Shown piece after piece: positions 1 through 14,080 of a DNA stretch of 64,000 bases; position 1 is the first letter of the stretch; the number at the start of each line of letters is the position of its first letter. The translations under genes and the position numbers were made by a program. The DNA comes from Spirodela intermedia (taxonomy: Eukaryota > Streptophyta > Magnoliopsida > Alismatales > Araceae), in NCBI GenBank assembly GCA_902729315.2, contig LR746265.1, positions 3,018,892-3,082,891 of the forward strand. The letters run 5' to 3'. The notes under the pieces were generated by a model. The model saw nothing but the letters and a program-made list of their open reading frames with translations. It searched no databases and was not told the DNA's origin.

Positions 1-3000
1 AGGACCTTGAAATTCACCTGGACGATGTCATTTTCAAAAAATTACAAACCGAATTGAGAAACAATTATCTAATGTTAGAAAAAACATATGAAAAGGAACT
101 CTTAGAGAATTCTCAAAAAATGTTTCACGACTCAGTCAGAAACAGTATTAATCATCTAAGAATTAGTAAAACTTCACCAAGGTTGTGCTGTAGCAAGGAT
201 TGTCGAGGATGCTCCCGCTTGTCATATATTACGTGAACCTTCTTGGCGTTACAGCAGTCAGCTAATTCCAGGATATCAAATAACAAGAACTGATTGTTTC
301 CATACAACTGAAGAAGCTCAGAGATTTTACTATAGCCCATGCATGGCAGATCTTTAGTCATCTCATCATCAACAAAGGACAAGGAACGCAGTGATTGTAA
401 TCCCAGCTGCTTTGATAGATCCTCACGAACACTTGGATGTACAAATAGCTTTTTAGGACAGCTTTTTTCCATCCATGGCGCATCATTATACACAACATCA
501 TTTGCATATGCCAAGCCTCCAGATAAATCAGGAACTAATAGTGAACTCAAAAGTCCATCATTCAATGGCTTCTCTGTAGAGCAGTCTGAAATTGCTTCCA
601 GAACGCAAAGAACAAAATTTAGCTGCTCAGGTGATAATAACTCGCCCTTGAGGTCCTGATGCAAGCGTTGTAGGACGTGCAAATAATCAAGAACTTCAAA
701 CGTCGACCTAACACCTAATTCTAAAAGTAAGGGTCTGAATCCTGATAGCTCAGACGGGACAACATACAAGTAAGGATGGTATTTGATGGGTGAATCAAAT
801 GCAAGTGCACAAGATGACACAAAATTATCACCAACCCACACCCATTGACTACTGCTAAGAGAAACTTTTGCAACTTTAAAATCATCACGACCAACAAAGT
901 GCTGCAATTTTAAGTAAAGCGCAGTAATTTCCCTCTGTAATTGAGAATCAAGAAAAGCTTTCTCTTCAGAGTCCAATTCAAGCTGGTAATACATTTTAGA
1001 GATGGCGATTAATTGAGCACATAAAATTCTGATATCAGGGTGGTCCAGCCAACCAAGTCTATCCTGAAGGTAAGTTGGAGAACATTCAGATTCCAATATC
1101 CTCATTCTTGATGAAACAATCCACATTTGGGATTTGGGTCTAGTAATATCTGGAGAAGCCACAAGGCTTTTCGAACTGAACCATGGAATTCCTTGCATTG
1201 GTGGAATAACAGAGACTGGACACCAAGAAATTTTTTTGAGTTCTGACCAGAATTCATCTTCAAATTCGGTATTAAAATCTCCAAGGCACGCATGAACCTC
1301 TGAATCCAATTGCATGCAATCATCACAAACATCTTTTTCTGAATGTTCTGTGACCATCAAATCATTCTCCAGATGAAACACACTATCGTTACTGCTATGT
1401 TGCATGTCTTTGCAGCACGAAGAGAGCTTTAAGGACAGAGCACCCAAACAAGAAAGCAACCTCTTCCCGAAAATTAGTGCATCAGGATCACCAGAATCGT
1501 GCAGCATAGAAATTGATCTCGCACTGTCCAGCAAACCAGTAAAATCCAAAGTACATTTAAGTCCCACATATGCCAGTATATCGAGCATTTCAGTGTTCGA
1601 AAACTCATCACAAGGAAAGTAATGATTGTGAAGTAGTTTCTTTAAGCCCGGAACACGGGGATCATAAAGCCTGAAACCAACCGTAATTTGATTCTAAGTA
1701 TGAAATGAAATTTCTCATGAAGCAATTCGAATTCCACAGATCTTCTGGAGGTATCAAAAAAGTTCATATTGAAACTCAAAAAATAAAAATAAAAAAATCT
1801 AATCACATAAATTTCAATGCTATTCGCTGAAATGCATCATATAAACCTACTCATACTTATCTCAGACATAAAGGATCATAATATAAAATATTACAGGTAA
1901 TTTCATTAATTCCAAGTTTCAGGATATTATTGCTTTTAGATTATTTTGCCAACTGTTCCCAGAATCTTATATTCCCAAAATCAGGCCAGAAGTAGCTGAT
2001 CCCTACCTGAGTTATAACCAACAAGAAAAATCTTGACTCAGAGGTTCATAACACTAAATATTCCACTGTGAAGTCAGGTCACTGATGCGGCCACTGATGC
2101 GATCAAAGCTTAGGCAATCTATTCCAGCTTCTAGATAGCAAAAATAAGGTACCAGTAGACAAGTAGCAACGATTGGGTGTACTACTGAGGTTGTCTTTGC
2201 AATACACGACTGACATGATTTTGAAGAGAATGAAAACTGATGTAATTGTCACACATTGAAAAAGAAATGTAATACCCCTCCCTTGCATCTTACACACAAA
2301 TAAAAATTGGACCACTAGTTAAACAGGCGACCTGATAAATCCACTGCAGCCGGTGGCCAAGTTTCTATCAACACTCAAAAGATGTACCAATTTCGCCATT
2401 AGGCGAGAGGAGATTCAAATTTCCGAAATAGACGAAGTTCCATACTGACGACAATGACACGTTAATGCATGATTAATTAGTGAATCCTCCTCACTCGATT
2501 ATATAACATACATACATATGGCATTCTTTCAGGGCAGCCCAACTTTAGGCCTCACGACCCTTGCCAGAAATCCTATACGGGATTTGGTGGAACTCTTAGA
2601 AAATCGAAAAGGTGCCTATGAAAAGGATCATACGGAGGTTTATGTCATTAATGAGTTTCAGAAGGCAAAAGTAGAGTGGTGAACCTTAAGCTCAGTGCTT
2701 TGATGATGAAAATCCCCTTGTCATATTTTCCATCATATTATAAAAAAATATTTTAGGTCGTGATTTTTACAGTAGCAAGATCGTCCCTCTTGGGCCCAAG
2801 GTTGACATGTCAATTACCCAGGCTACCATGAGCCACCTTAGTCAACCTGTCCAGAACAAACTGTCCTTTCGGACTCAGTTGACCCGTCTAAATGTTTTTT
2901 TTCCTGGCTAAAACTAACGTCTGACACCTATAGTCAATCCGGTATATATCAATTGGCTAAGACTCTCGCAGAGTTGACCATTCCAAATGCCCAATCTTAT

Positions 3001-6000
3001 AACCCGAAGCTGGAAACAATCAATAGGTCATCCGGATCTCTTATGCTAGGCCAAAAAACTTTCTTACTAGATTTTTTTTCGTCGTTCTTAGAATGGAAGC
3101 ATACAACCACTTAAAACTGCTACACTAAAGCACCAAGTCGAAAACATATTTGGAGAATAAATTAGCATAAACTATCAAAATGCAGCACATGGCCAGCACG
3201 AATGAAAACGTGGTGAATAAGGGTACCTTGCAGGACACTGCCAGCATCCATTAGCTGATAAAACAAAAGGATATTCTGCAAAGACGATTTTCATGGAATT
3301 GTCAACATCAATGAGATTTTTCAAATCACATAAAATTGAAGAGAGCACAGTTGGCTGAGAAAGGAAGTCTGGCATATGGTTTAAAACATGATCTTTGTAA
3401 AATTCAGCTTTTGAAGGCTCTCTAGTACCCATGTAACTTTTGAGAATGGATTTTTCTCTTTCTGATTCGGTCCGAACGAAATTCTCATCCAAAAGGTACT
3501 CGTGTATGCCGTGTGGTCTAAGCCATTTGGTAGGATTAGTCAAAGAGACAAATTTCCTACTTCTGTATGTTTCAAACAAAGGCAAAAGCTTGATCATGTC
3601 AGTATGCCGAGTTTCCATTACGTTGCCAGAGAACCACTTAGATTGGAGTAGAAAACTCCTCAATTCATGTATCTCTCCTTCTAGTGTATCAACAAAAAGA
3701 TTCATGATATCATGAGGCAATTGAGCAATGGCGCGTATTGCATTCAAGATCCCAGCTGCTGTTGGATCCTGCACAAAATTCTTCAACTGAGGATGTTGTA
3801 TCTGAATGTCAGACCTCAAGAAGAAACATCCTACTTTCTGCAAAAGAGAGAACATATTTTCACTCCAACTTTCATTTTTAATGATATTCGAATTTTCAAC
3901 AAGTTGGAAGAGATGACAATCTCCAACAGGCAAAATGGGCCACATTGAAAGCATGGAAAGGTCATTGCAATGAGAGTTCAAGTAGCTCCAGAGAAGTTGA
4001 ATCCACTCAATAGTTGGATGACCCTCCTGGCCAGGGTTCCAAGATACCTGCTTAGCATAGTGCCACTCTGGAGGCAGAATCCTTGGAAGGAGATCAACAA
4101 GTGAACAACAAGTCAGTAGTGACAGATTCGATTGCCCAGATTCCGCAATGCTATGCAGTTTTCTGAAGATCACTTCAGGAATTTCGTAGTCAACTAACAG
4201 ATGTGGAAGTAAATCACTGAGAAGATTATATTCATGTTCTGATGTAACAAATACTCTTTCACCCTCTCCATGCTTCTTGAATGTTGTAAATGAGCCATTA
4301 GCAAGAGGAACCAAAGGAATACCATACAAATCATCATAAAATACAGACCCATCCTTGTCACTCAAGCAATATTCTAGCATCAGCATCATTGCATCCTTCT
4401 TGTTAAATTCTCTCTTACGTCTAATCAACAATCTTCTCAGCAAGGGAGGATTTAGAACATGCAAAGATGGGCAGGCATTGACAAATCTTTCAGCAATGGG
4501 CTTTGTGATGGTTATCAGAGGTAAACCAGACTCGGATAGTGCCTCTCCAAGAACATTTCCTTTCAGAAAAGTAAAATCAGGGAAAATACCTTGTCTTGTT
4601 GAAATCCACTGGCCCCCTCTAGCTCTCGTGTAAAGAACACAAAGACCTAGGTCAGCAATAGATCTGTAGACTGTTCTCACTAGTGAAGCCCATGGTTCAA
4701 TTCCGACCAATGTGGGCCAAAATGAAAAAAAGAGATCACATGGGCCAATCTCTAATGCAACAGCATTGAGAAAATGTGCGTAAGCAGGGGCAACAACATC
4801 TACAAGGAGGGAACTATTCCAGTCAGAACGTATTTTTCCGCCCCCAGCCATGTCATTACCAAACCAAATATCTCTCCTATTCGAGGATAATTCAAAATAT
4901 GCATTCAGATGCACTGGAAGACCAGTGTTAATCGGAAGAGGTAAAAAACAGAAGGCCCGGCCTACAAGCTCCTTTACATCTTGCATCAAATATTCTGTAG
5001 GCTGATATCGAATAAAAGTTTTATGATCAAGTTGTCCCTCAGCGTTGAGACTGTCAACAAGTTCCTTGTCATTAACAGAATGTAAATATGCAGCAACACA
5101 TCCCCAAGGAATAAAATTATGAGACCTGTTGGCTAACAAAAGAGATTTTTCTTTGGCATTTCCGCCACCAATACATTCACTGATCAACCAAAAATGCAAC
5201 TTTCCAATAGACATATGTCTTTCAGCTATTGCAATTTTCTGACAATGCCATGGCAGATCTCTGTCCACAGTTTTACCTAATTTATCCAAGAACTTTTCTT
5301 CTGTTAATCCATTCATTGAATTTCCATGAACAAAGCTAAGTAAGTTATGAAGAGGATGCAGCTCCTTATCAGGTTCATTGACATTAAGCCTAGAAACACG
5401 GTAAGAAAGTTGCATTTCATGATCCGGCCCATCCTTCACAAAAATAGACACAGTTTTCACGTTGCGGAGAAAAAGCAGGGCCTCAGATACAACTTCAGAA
5501 AAAGACAAGAATAGTGAATGAACATCTTCAGGTGAATATTTCTCTTTCTTTATTTGGCTTCTAGAAGCAACAATTTCATTCCTGAGTGGAAAGCGGAAGA
5601 GGGTGCCTGGAAATGAACTTTTTAAGTCACATCCAAAGTGCAAGAAAGGGGCAAATTGATCGGGAAATTGTTCCAAGATACTCTTTCCAGCATATCTGAT
5701 TCTCAAACCAGGATGGGTTGGGGATATCCCAGGAAGATGGCATGCATGAGGATCAAAAATCACAATGTTTTCCCCTGAAACAAAACCTGGAATATCAGTA
5801 AAATGATAAACACAATTGAAGCCGAGCCCAAATCTTCCAATCGAAAGAGGTTTCTCAAGCTTTCCATCCTGACCAATCCGTGAAATTGCATAAAGATCTT
5901 GCGGGCTGAAAACAGAATTATTGTAACAATATAGAGCAGGTCCCTGCCATTCAGCCATTTCAGGGGAAAGAATAGATGAGGTCCCGTACTGTGTCTTATC

Positions 6001-9000
6001 CAAGAGAAAAGACACCTCAGAAGCTCCAGCGTCTTCTGCATTCTGAACAAGCTCAAAAAGAATTCCTGGTCCATCTGCATACATTTCAATAATGTGCTTA
6101 AGCCTAGTTGTCAAAGCCTCATGCTGTCCAAATGCCTCTGCAACCCCAGATAAACTCAAATTCATTGAATCAGAACTCTCAGCAAGGAGAATCCTACGAA
6201 GTGAGCGGACACCAAGTTTTTCGGCAACATCATTGGAGATATTGTTATGGACAAATTTGCAAACATCCTTCTCTGAGTACAAGTCGGTTTTTGATATTTT
6301 CCTAGTCAAACCATCTCCAAGATCGAGCAGCCATGGAGCATCATTATACACCAGATCAGAGGCAGGAAATAATCTAGATGAAGCATCAGGTATATGAATT
6401 TGAACGTGCAGACCCTGGTGACATACCCCAGCAAGATGTTGCGCAACAAATATAGCCATACTAAGCTCTTGTCGGTCAAGGGGATCATTGCCTTTTTTCC
6501 TGCTCATTCTGCAAAGAATATTAGCATAATCAATTGGCTTTAGGGACTCCTCTACACCCAGCTCCAAAAAAAGCTCTTTGAAAACAGCTAAATCCACAGG
6601 AATAACACGTATATATGGAGCCAAATGAAGGTGACCACTAAGAACAACTTCATCCACAGTAGCAAACCCGTCCCCCACCCAAATCCAGCGGCACCCTGTT
6701 AAAACAGCCTTAATGACATCCATCTCGTCTGAACCAATCAAACCCATCAGAAGGGAATAGATTTTTGGCATTGCAACCGTCAATTCCTGCCGAAGTACTT
6801 GATCTGTCACAATCTCGTTATTTTTCCCCAGTTCAAGAAGTTGGGCTGTTACTATGCTTCCACTCGGAGGAGAAGACCAGCCCAAAGTGGATGACAAGGC
6901 TGAGGAGGAACATTCACCATCCAATATCCGCATGCTCGCTGAAACAAGCCACAGATCCACTGGTAATCTAACTACCTTTGGAGGTGCTAGAATAGACGAT
7001 ACAGAGGGCCAAGGAAGAGATGAAAATGGAGCCGTGACCAGAACCGGGCACCAAGATATCATTTTTAGATCATTCCAGAACTTTTCCGTATCCGACTCCA
7101 AAAACATATCATGAGGCCTAAAACTTGATGCACCTTTTAAGAGCATCCTGCTCATTTTTTTCTCACCGTCAAAATGTGGCTTACGCACCCACTTACTAGC
7201 ATTAACTTCTAAGTAAGAAAGAAGGACCTTGCCCCGAGAATATGCCTTTAACGGATCACTATGCATCAATGACTCAATATGACGGGCACTCTGGATAATT
7301 GTTTCTGATGAAACTGACGTCCTAAGGCCCAAATATTGCAGCATGCTCAGTATGCCAGGTTCTTGAAATAAACAATGAGGAAAGCAATCAAAATCTTCTA
7401 GAAGACCATACAGTTCCTCAACACGAGGATCATATAGAGATCGCGGGCTCTCTCTAGTCCCATTAATTGTTGGCACGAATTCTAAGTTGCTCAATGTTTC
7501 TTTAAACGATGAATCATCGGAGCATAGCTGAGGGAGATCATGTAAAATATTTATCATGACCTGATTACAAATCTCGAATGACAACTCAGAAATTCTATTA
7601 AATACATTTTCCTTGTAAAATACGGTCTTCTCCATGTGTCTGATTCCAAAATATTTTCCCAAAATTTCCTCATCTATATGGGAATAACACCAAAGAAAAT
7701 TGCCTCCAAGTATATGCTCTGGAATATTACACGGTGGTAGGTATTTTTTCGGGCTTTCTAAATCAGAAAAAAACACGGTTGCAGAAAGTCCATTGTAGAC
7801 CCTGAATATAGGTAGCTTCTTGCAATCACTGATTTGGGAGTCATCCATAAGATCCTCGTAATACCACTTAGGATCGAGAAGAAATTTACAAAGCTCAGTT
7901 TTCTCATCAGACGAAAGATTCTGGAAAAGCATTTGAAACATAGCATCACCCGTAGGAAGAACGTCTAAAATTGCATTCAGGACACCGCCCCCATTAGCTT
8001 CGTGAACATACAGGTGCAAGTCCTCGTGATCAATACCATAATTTTGGTCTAGTATCTTGCAATCAAGCTTCACGAGAATATTCTTCAATGGATCTGATAG
8101 GTGTTTTGAATTCATCAACTTTGAGAATCTTGAAGCTCTGTAGAGGTGCCCTGAAGTAGAAGGCAAGATGGGCCAATCACTAAAGATCGACAAATCGTGG
8201 CAATACATACAAAGATACTGCCAGAAAAGCCTGAACCAAGACAATGTTGGCTGGTTCGAATCAGAATGTCCATTCCAAGGCACTCCAATCTTATATTTCC
8301 ATTCAATGGGGAAAAATCTGGGAAGAAGCTGGAGGAAATTTTGAGCTTTAAACATTTTAATGTTGGTTGTTGAGGCTGTTGCAACTCCAGAGAGTCTTTC
8401 AAACAATTCAGAACCAATTCTACGGTCAACTACTTGATCAGAGACCCCTTCAAGCAACCTGTATTCAAATTCGTCGCATACGAAAATAGAAGGTGCAGTT
8501 GAAGTTTCAGAAAAAGATGCAAACCCGCCATCTGCTAATGGTAGTAATTGAAGCCCATGTAGGTGTTGTCCCACTTCAGCATCTGTTAGATCACTAAGAC
8601 AATACTCCAAAAGTACTAATCTGTGATGTCGATTCACTGGAGTTAGGAGTCCAGATTTCTCAAGGAAACGCCTTACAGTTGCAGGCGTGACTGCCCTCTG
8701 CCATAAACGTGGAACACAATGAAACATCATTTCAACCACTAACTTGGGTGGAGAAACAATGGGCATCCCAAGAGAGACAAGAGCATCACCAAGGGCACTG
8801 CTCCTACAGAACTGCACATCGTGGAAAAAAGCCTCAAGGGGTGATAACCACGTACCCTCTCCAATCTCAGAGTAAATAACCGGGCTAGAAACAACGTTCT
8901 CATAAATGTGGCCCACTAAAAACTTCCATGGCTCATCAAATGAACCGAAGGGCCATAAAGAGTAATACAACTCACTGGGACCCAATTGCTTGGAGAGACG

Positions 9001-12000
9001 AACGAGTAACTCACCGAAGACTGGTGCGACAACATCTTCCAATAGAAGTTTATTCCACTCAGATCGAAGTTTTCCTCCTCTGTCCATATCATCCCCATAC
9101 CATATGCTCCGACGGTTGGAGGAAACTTCAAAATATCCATTCACCTGCACCTTCAAGCCTGTTTTCACAGGCAGAGGAAGGAAGCAGAATGCCTGGCCTT
9201 GTTTAAGAACATCATCCTGTAAGATTGAAAAAAGGCCATTAATTTAAGAGGAAATATTAACCCACATGGTAAAATTTAACGAAATACATTCAAGCCAAAA
9301 AGAATATGACTCTTAAAGCAATTAGAAAACACTAATCCTTGTCTATGAACCTGGCTCCAGTCCACAAATGGTTACCAACAGTCAGCAGCATGTCTATTCT
9401 TCCTAACAGAAAAAACAGGCGACCAAAATAACACCCAAAATAGATGAACAAAACCCTAGCAAGAGAGGTAGAAGAAGGGGAAGAATGGAAAGAAAAAGGA
9501 AATGAAGATAGGAGATAAGAACAAGCTAGGAACAAGGTATGAAGGAAATTATAAACTATCTTGTCACATAAAAAGTAACTCTGCTAAGAATCTGGCTCAA
9601 ATAGCTTGACCGTACATGCATAAAAAACTTTAATCATCCAATGGGGTCAATCCCATCTTGGCCTAGATCTAATTGGCCTTGGCCGATCTGGCCGCAATTT
9701 AGTTCCATGTACAATGGTCCCATGACCACATGTAAAACCAGACTCCTGAGGGAGATTGCACTCATCTACATGATGTTTGCCACAAAGCATCCCTCTCCCC
9801 CAACCTCCATAACTGCATGTGCAATAGAGTTTTACAAGACTATTTGATCAATCGTTTCGCTACCTTTTTGGCATATGCATGTTCATCCCACTAAAATAGA
9901 TATAACACCTTCTGATCATTAATACCCCACCACTGACAAAAGAAAGAGCCTCTGAAATCTTGAACCTTCTCAATAATACTCGATCTTTTGAAAACAAGCA
10001 CGAAGTGGATAGCTAATGTTCAACCATCAGATAAAGTCCCACTGTCCATTAGATAAGAGGAGTTTTGATTTCCATTTTTACAAACATAATCAAACTCTCT
10101 CACCGATTCATTCCAAACCTGCATAGTATAAGCATCATTTGATAATGACGGTCCACATATCCAATGGAAATGTGAGCAGTTTTATATCACAATAAGCCAC
10201 TGCAAAGGCAGATCTTTCTTGAGGTTCATTAATGTCAACTAGTTAGATCCGAAGCAGTTAATATCAACCAGCTGGTCAAACAACAGCAGACTGTTAAAAA
10301 AGAGCTAAGACTGACCTGATGAGCTCTGGCGAAAAAATTCAGGTCAAACAACAGCAGCATGGGAACCGGATCTGTGCTGCTAATGTAACTACTGAAGAGT
10401 GCACTAATAAAATATTCTGCAGTGGAAACCTATTTCACCAGATACTTTTTGCTGAAAATCGTTTCTAGACCTGTTTGTCCAGAGATGACCATTTTTGCTA
10501 AAAAGGAACTGGTTTAAATTCTCAATGTCAGTTGAGCATATGACATTACTGTTGTCACTATGACGACAAAACATAGAGGGAAATATATTAAAAACTTCTT
10601 TTTGGCAAAATAATAAGCAGCAAATAATTTAAGAATAGGAAATCCACATGTTGTGCATACAAAAATGAAACTAAGAACGCCAATGAGAAGTGTCCATCAT
10701 TTATATAGAACCAAAGAGTACGAAAACCATCGATTGTAATCACACAAGATGAGATAACATACCTCAGCTAAGCCACCTGATATACAAGCAGCAATAGATG
10801 CCCAAGGAAGAAGGTGAATATCATATTCCTTGGCAGCATTGGCAGCAAAGGCACCAATTCTACTAGACGATGATGCTAATGCTTGCACAATGAAAAAAGT
10901 AACAATTTTCTTCTCTAATCGTGTTCCAACAAGTGTTTCGCTTAAAAAATCCAAGGAAAACGACTCAAACTCTCTTTTGCCCATTTCAATTGATCTAGAC
11001 AGCCTTCGAAGTGCCTGGCGATGCTGAGTCATACTTTCATTTATTGAATTGATAGAGCAAGCATAAACTTTTCGTGGTTCATCTGTACCATTATTCCATA
11101 CGTACATCTCAATTGAGATGATGTTTTTGAGGAAAAGCATAGCAAAAACTGCTTCTTTGTAAAGTTGAGAAAAAATGGAAATAATGTCATCTTCTACGTA
11201 TGTTTGTCTTGATAGTTTACTAACTGCTGCCTGACTTGAACTTCTCAAAGGAAATCGAAACAAAGTTCCAAGGAAAGGCCTCTTCATGTCACATCCAAAA
11301 GCACAATATGGAAGGAACTGATCACTATAAAATGATATAGCTGAAGAACTAACAAAATCAAGACGTTTTCCAGGGTTTGAAGAAGCAACATTAGGAAGAT
11401 ATTCACCCTGCGGATCAAATAACACCACATATTTGTCACTCACGAAAGATGGCAAATCTGTCAGATGGTAAACTGAGTTGAATCCCACTCTGCACAAGGA
11501 AAGCAAGAAAACATTAGCCAGTATGTGCTGCATTTTCGAAAGAGATGTATTCCACACAAAGAATGCCAAGGATACAAAAAAAGTCAAGCCTGAGAAAAAA
11601 ATAAAATTTAATTGAGCATAAAATTAAATAAAAATGCAATTTTGAATATTATCATAAGCATTACATGGATCAAATTATATTAACTACGATCCCATGGTAT
11701 GATCAGGAACCAATAAGCATTACAAGTAAATTACTCATCAGGGATGCGAAAATTCCGTCTCTTCACAACATTAGGTTCTCGATTTCCAACAAAGCTAGAG
11801 GAAACCAATTACAAGAAACTTCCACAACCAGGTGGTCTTTATATCAGGCATACTACTCAGGGATTCTAGATTATTACGGGATCCGAATTCAGATAATCAC
11901 GGTAGAGTTAGAAAAACAATTCCAACAATGCTCTGTCAAGGAAATTTACGTGACTGCATCAAATGTCAATGTATTTAGCTACAGGCTCAGAGAGCATTAA

Positions 12001-12880
12001 GCCTGTTCTTCCCAAGCAAATTTTGTCGAAAAATTATCCCACTGCTTTAACAGATTACAGCTCTACATAATAGTCGTCGAAAATAATTTCCTATAAAATA
12101 TCAATTTCCACTCTGTCGCTAGTTTTGGATGGTGATCTTGAGATTTCGCAAAGACCCATCTGCTAAAGCGATGAGAAATATTAAGGTGACCTTGAGAGCT
12201 TTTAATTTCGCAAAGACCCGTAGATAAACGATGTCAATATATTATAGGCGTGAATGGGATTAAAATGGCAACGAGTGTTCCATGGAATTAAAAATTAAAA
12301 GCAAGAGCAATTCGCGAGGCTTCACAAGTCTACTAGCCTTCCTTAATCCGGAAGCTCGATAGAGAAATATTTAAACACATTCTTACTTATTTACGGGTCG
12401 TGATTAAGAAAGATTAGACCCTTTTTACAGCGTACAATTCGGAGCAATAATTAGATGTCGCCCATTCGACATGACAGAAGTAACGACAACATTTATCCAG
12501 TTCTGAGATTACAAAGGAAAAAGGACAAGTTTGCATAACTACCCGAAACGCCCCGTCTTCCACACTTGATCCTGCTTCTTGCTGTCCCCGATGTTGCAGA
12601 TGCTAACAAAATCAGCCTCCGTGAATACGGCATCGTTGTAGGCCAGAAGCGCCGGTCCCTGCCACTGACCCAGCTTGTCTGATAGCAGTGACGACACGCC
12701 GTGCGATCGCCGGTCCAGGCAGAAGCGCACCTTAGTAGCACCGGCGTCGTCGGCATTCTGAATCAACTCCTTGAGCACGGTGGTTCCCTCCGGATAGTTC
12801 ACCAAGACCTCCCGGATCCTCCGGGTGAGGTCGATCCTCTGACCGAAGTCCTCCAAAAGCCCCTGATCCATGGCTTCCAT
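1..12880 (-). CDS. Sacsin-like giant protein (HSP90-type ATPase repeats), 5' part; gene continues past the left edge
   Basis: Four coding exons are visible: 12,880-12,543, 11,489-10,763, 9,216-3,227 and 1,670 to about 178. All junctions are GT-AG and in phase, giving about 2,850 codons. The left end is intronic and the rest lies outside; plant homologues are about 4,700 residues. The start is the ATG at 12,880; an upstream in-frame GTG at 12,889 is not used. Repeat 1 has an HSP90/GHKL N-box (ELIQNADDAGA) in exon 1, and GRFGVGFNSVYHLTD spans the exon 1/2 junction. Exon 3 opens with the tail of repeat 1 (AFCFLPLPVKTGL) and holds a second full ATPase (ELVQNAEDAGA near 6,040; GRFGLGFNCVYHFTD). 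A third, degenerate copy begins at the end of exon 4. The donor of exon 4 is uncertain (178, or 173). Sacsins are thought to act as chaperones; the plant role is poorly known. The family call is firm; any substrate would be a guess. Confidence 0.95.
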
Positions 12881-13063
12881 CTCCGTCACTTCCCACTGCC
12901 GACTTCAAACGTCCGGCGTCATCGCGGGCTCACGGCACAACAGACCTCCTGACATCTCCCCGGAGGAGAAGAATTCGAGGAATCTCTTCTCGATCGACAA
13001 AGACGCACCCATGCTGGAGTTCCCCAGAATTGGGGATTTTTTCTCCCCTTCCTCCCGCCGGAT

Positions 13064-13071
13064 TTATAAAC
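13064..13071 (-). promoter_or_regulatory. Candidate TATA box of the sacsin-like gene
   Basis: TTTATAAA on the minus strand, about 185 bases upstream of the ATG at 12,880. Further upstream, GGGCCC/GGCCCA-type motifs (site II-like) lie near 13,130, 13,320 and 13,500. The assignment is by position and consensus only. Confidence 0.5.
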
Positions 13072-14080
13072 TCATCGGTGCCGGGAAACCCCAACCCCAC
13101 GCCAACCCTTCGACGAACTCTATTTGTTGGGGCCCAGCAGCTCGCCCCCACAGTCCAACGGTAGCATCTTGGATAGCTCTGTAGTATCCTTTAACGCTAT
13201 CGAAACCGAAAGCGCGCTCATAAGGCTCGATACGGTACCAAAACCGCCGTCGAATTCCCAATTCCCCAAAAAAAAAAGAATTTCCTCAACCTGATAATTC
13301 GCCGTAGGCCATCGGGCTTGGGCCCTAAACTTAAGCCCAGTAAGTAAAATATGGACAATCCCGCCCGTTCTCCTTCAGAGAACGGCTCCGGCGAAGCCCG
13401 TTCCTTTTCTCGCCCTTTTTTCCCCTTAAATTGCTCAGTGAGTGTACAAATAGAGAGCCTAAACGGGCCTTCTGGGCTAGCTATACTCCTTAAATTTTGG
13501 CCCAAAGCCCATTTCCAGCCTTTTTGTCTCAAACTACTGAAATGGAAATAAAGTACGTGCGGTATCCTTCTCCGCCGCCTTTTTTCCATTCTCATTCTCA
13601 TCCATCGCCACCGCCAGCGGGGAATGCTTCTCCATCCCCTCTCACCACATCATTCTATTTCAGGCATTTAGAGCGGGATCCTCCGAAAATTTCGCGAATG
13701 AAATCGCAGCGTCAGCTCGAGAAATGAATTCACGTATTCGAAGAAGAAGAAGAAGAAGATTCTGCAACGTGGCGAAAGGACGCGATCCGCTGTCGGATAG
13801 ATCAACTTCTCTTTCTACTGTTCGTGGGAAATCCGGTCGATGACTCGTTCCGGTATGTCCGTTCTTTTCCGAATATTTTAAGCCTCAAGGATAAGATAGA
13901 GCGAGAGCAAGAGAGAGAGAGAGAGCCGGGGGATTTGGTTTACACGTCAGTAGAAAACAACAGGTTTATTATCATCTCCACGTCGGTTGTTTCAAGCCCA
14001 GGGAGGTCATTTTCCTCCAGTCCAGCGGGAGACAAGGACAAGTTGACTCGTTCTCTCCGCCGTCATCTCCGCCGCCGTCG
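13072..14080. other. Intergenic: sacsin promoter and acyl-CoA ligase 3' flank
   Basis: This stretch separates the 5' end of the sacsin-like gene from the 3' end of the acyl-activating enzyme gene; both are transcribed leftwards. It contains GGGCCC/GGCCCA motifs at about 13,130-13,510, a (GAA)n run at 13,740-13,758 and a short GA run at 13,913-13,923. Open frames here are short and in low-complexity sequence, and I see no gene. The 3' UTR of the ligase must lie in the part next to 14,080. Confidence 0.6.
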
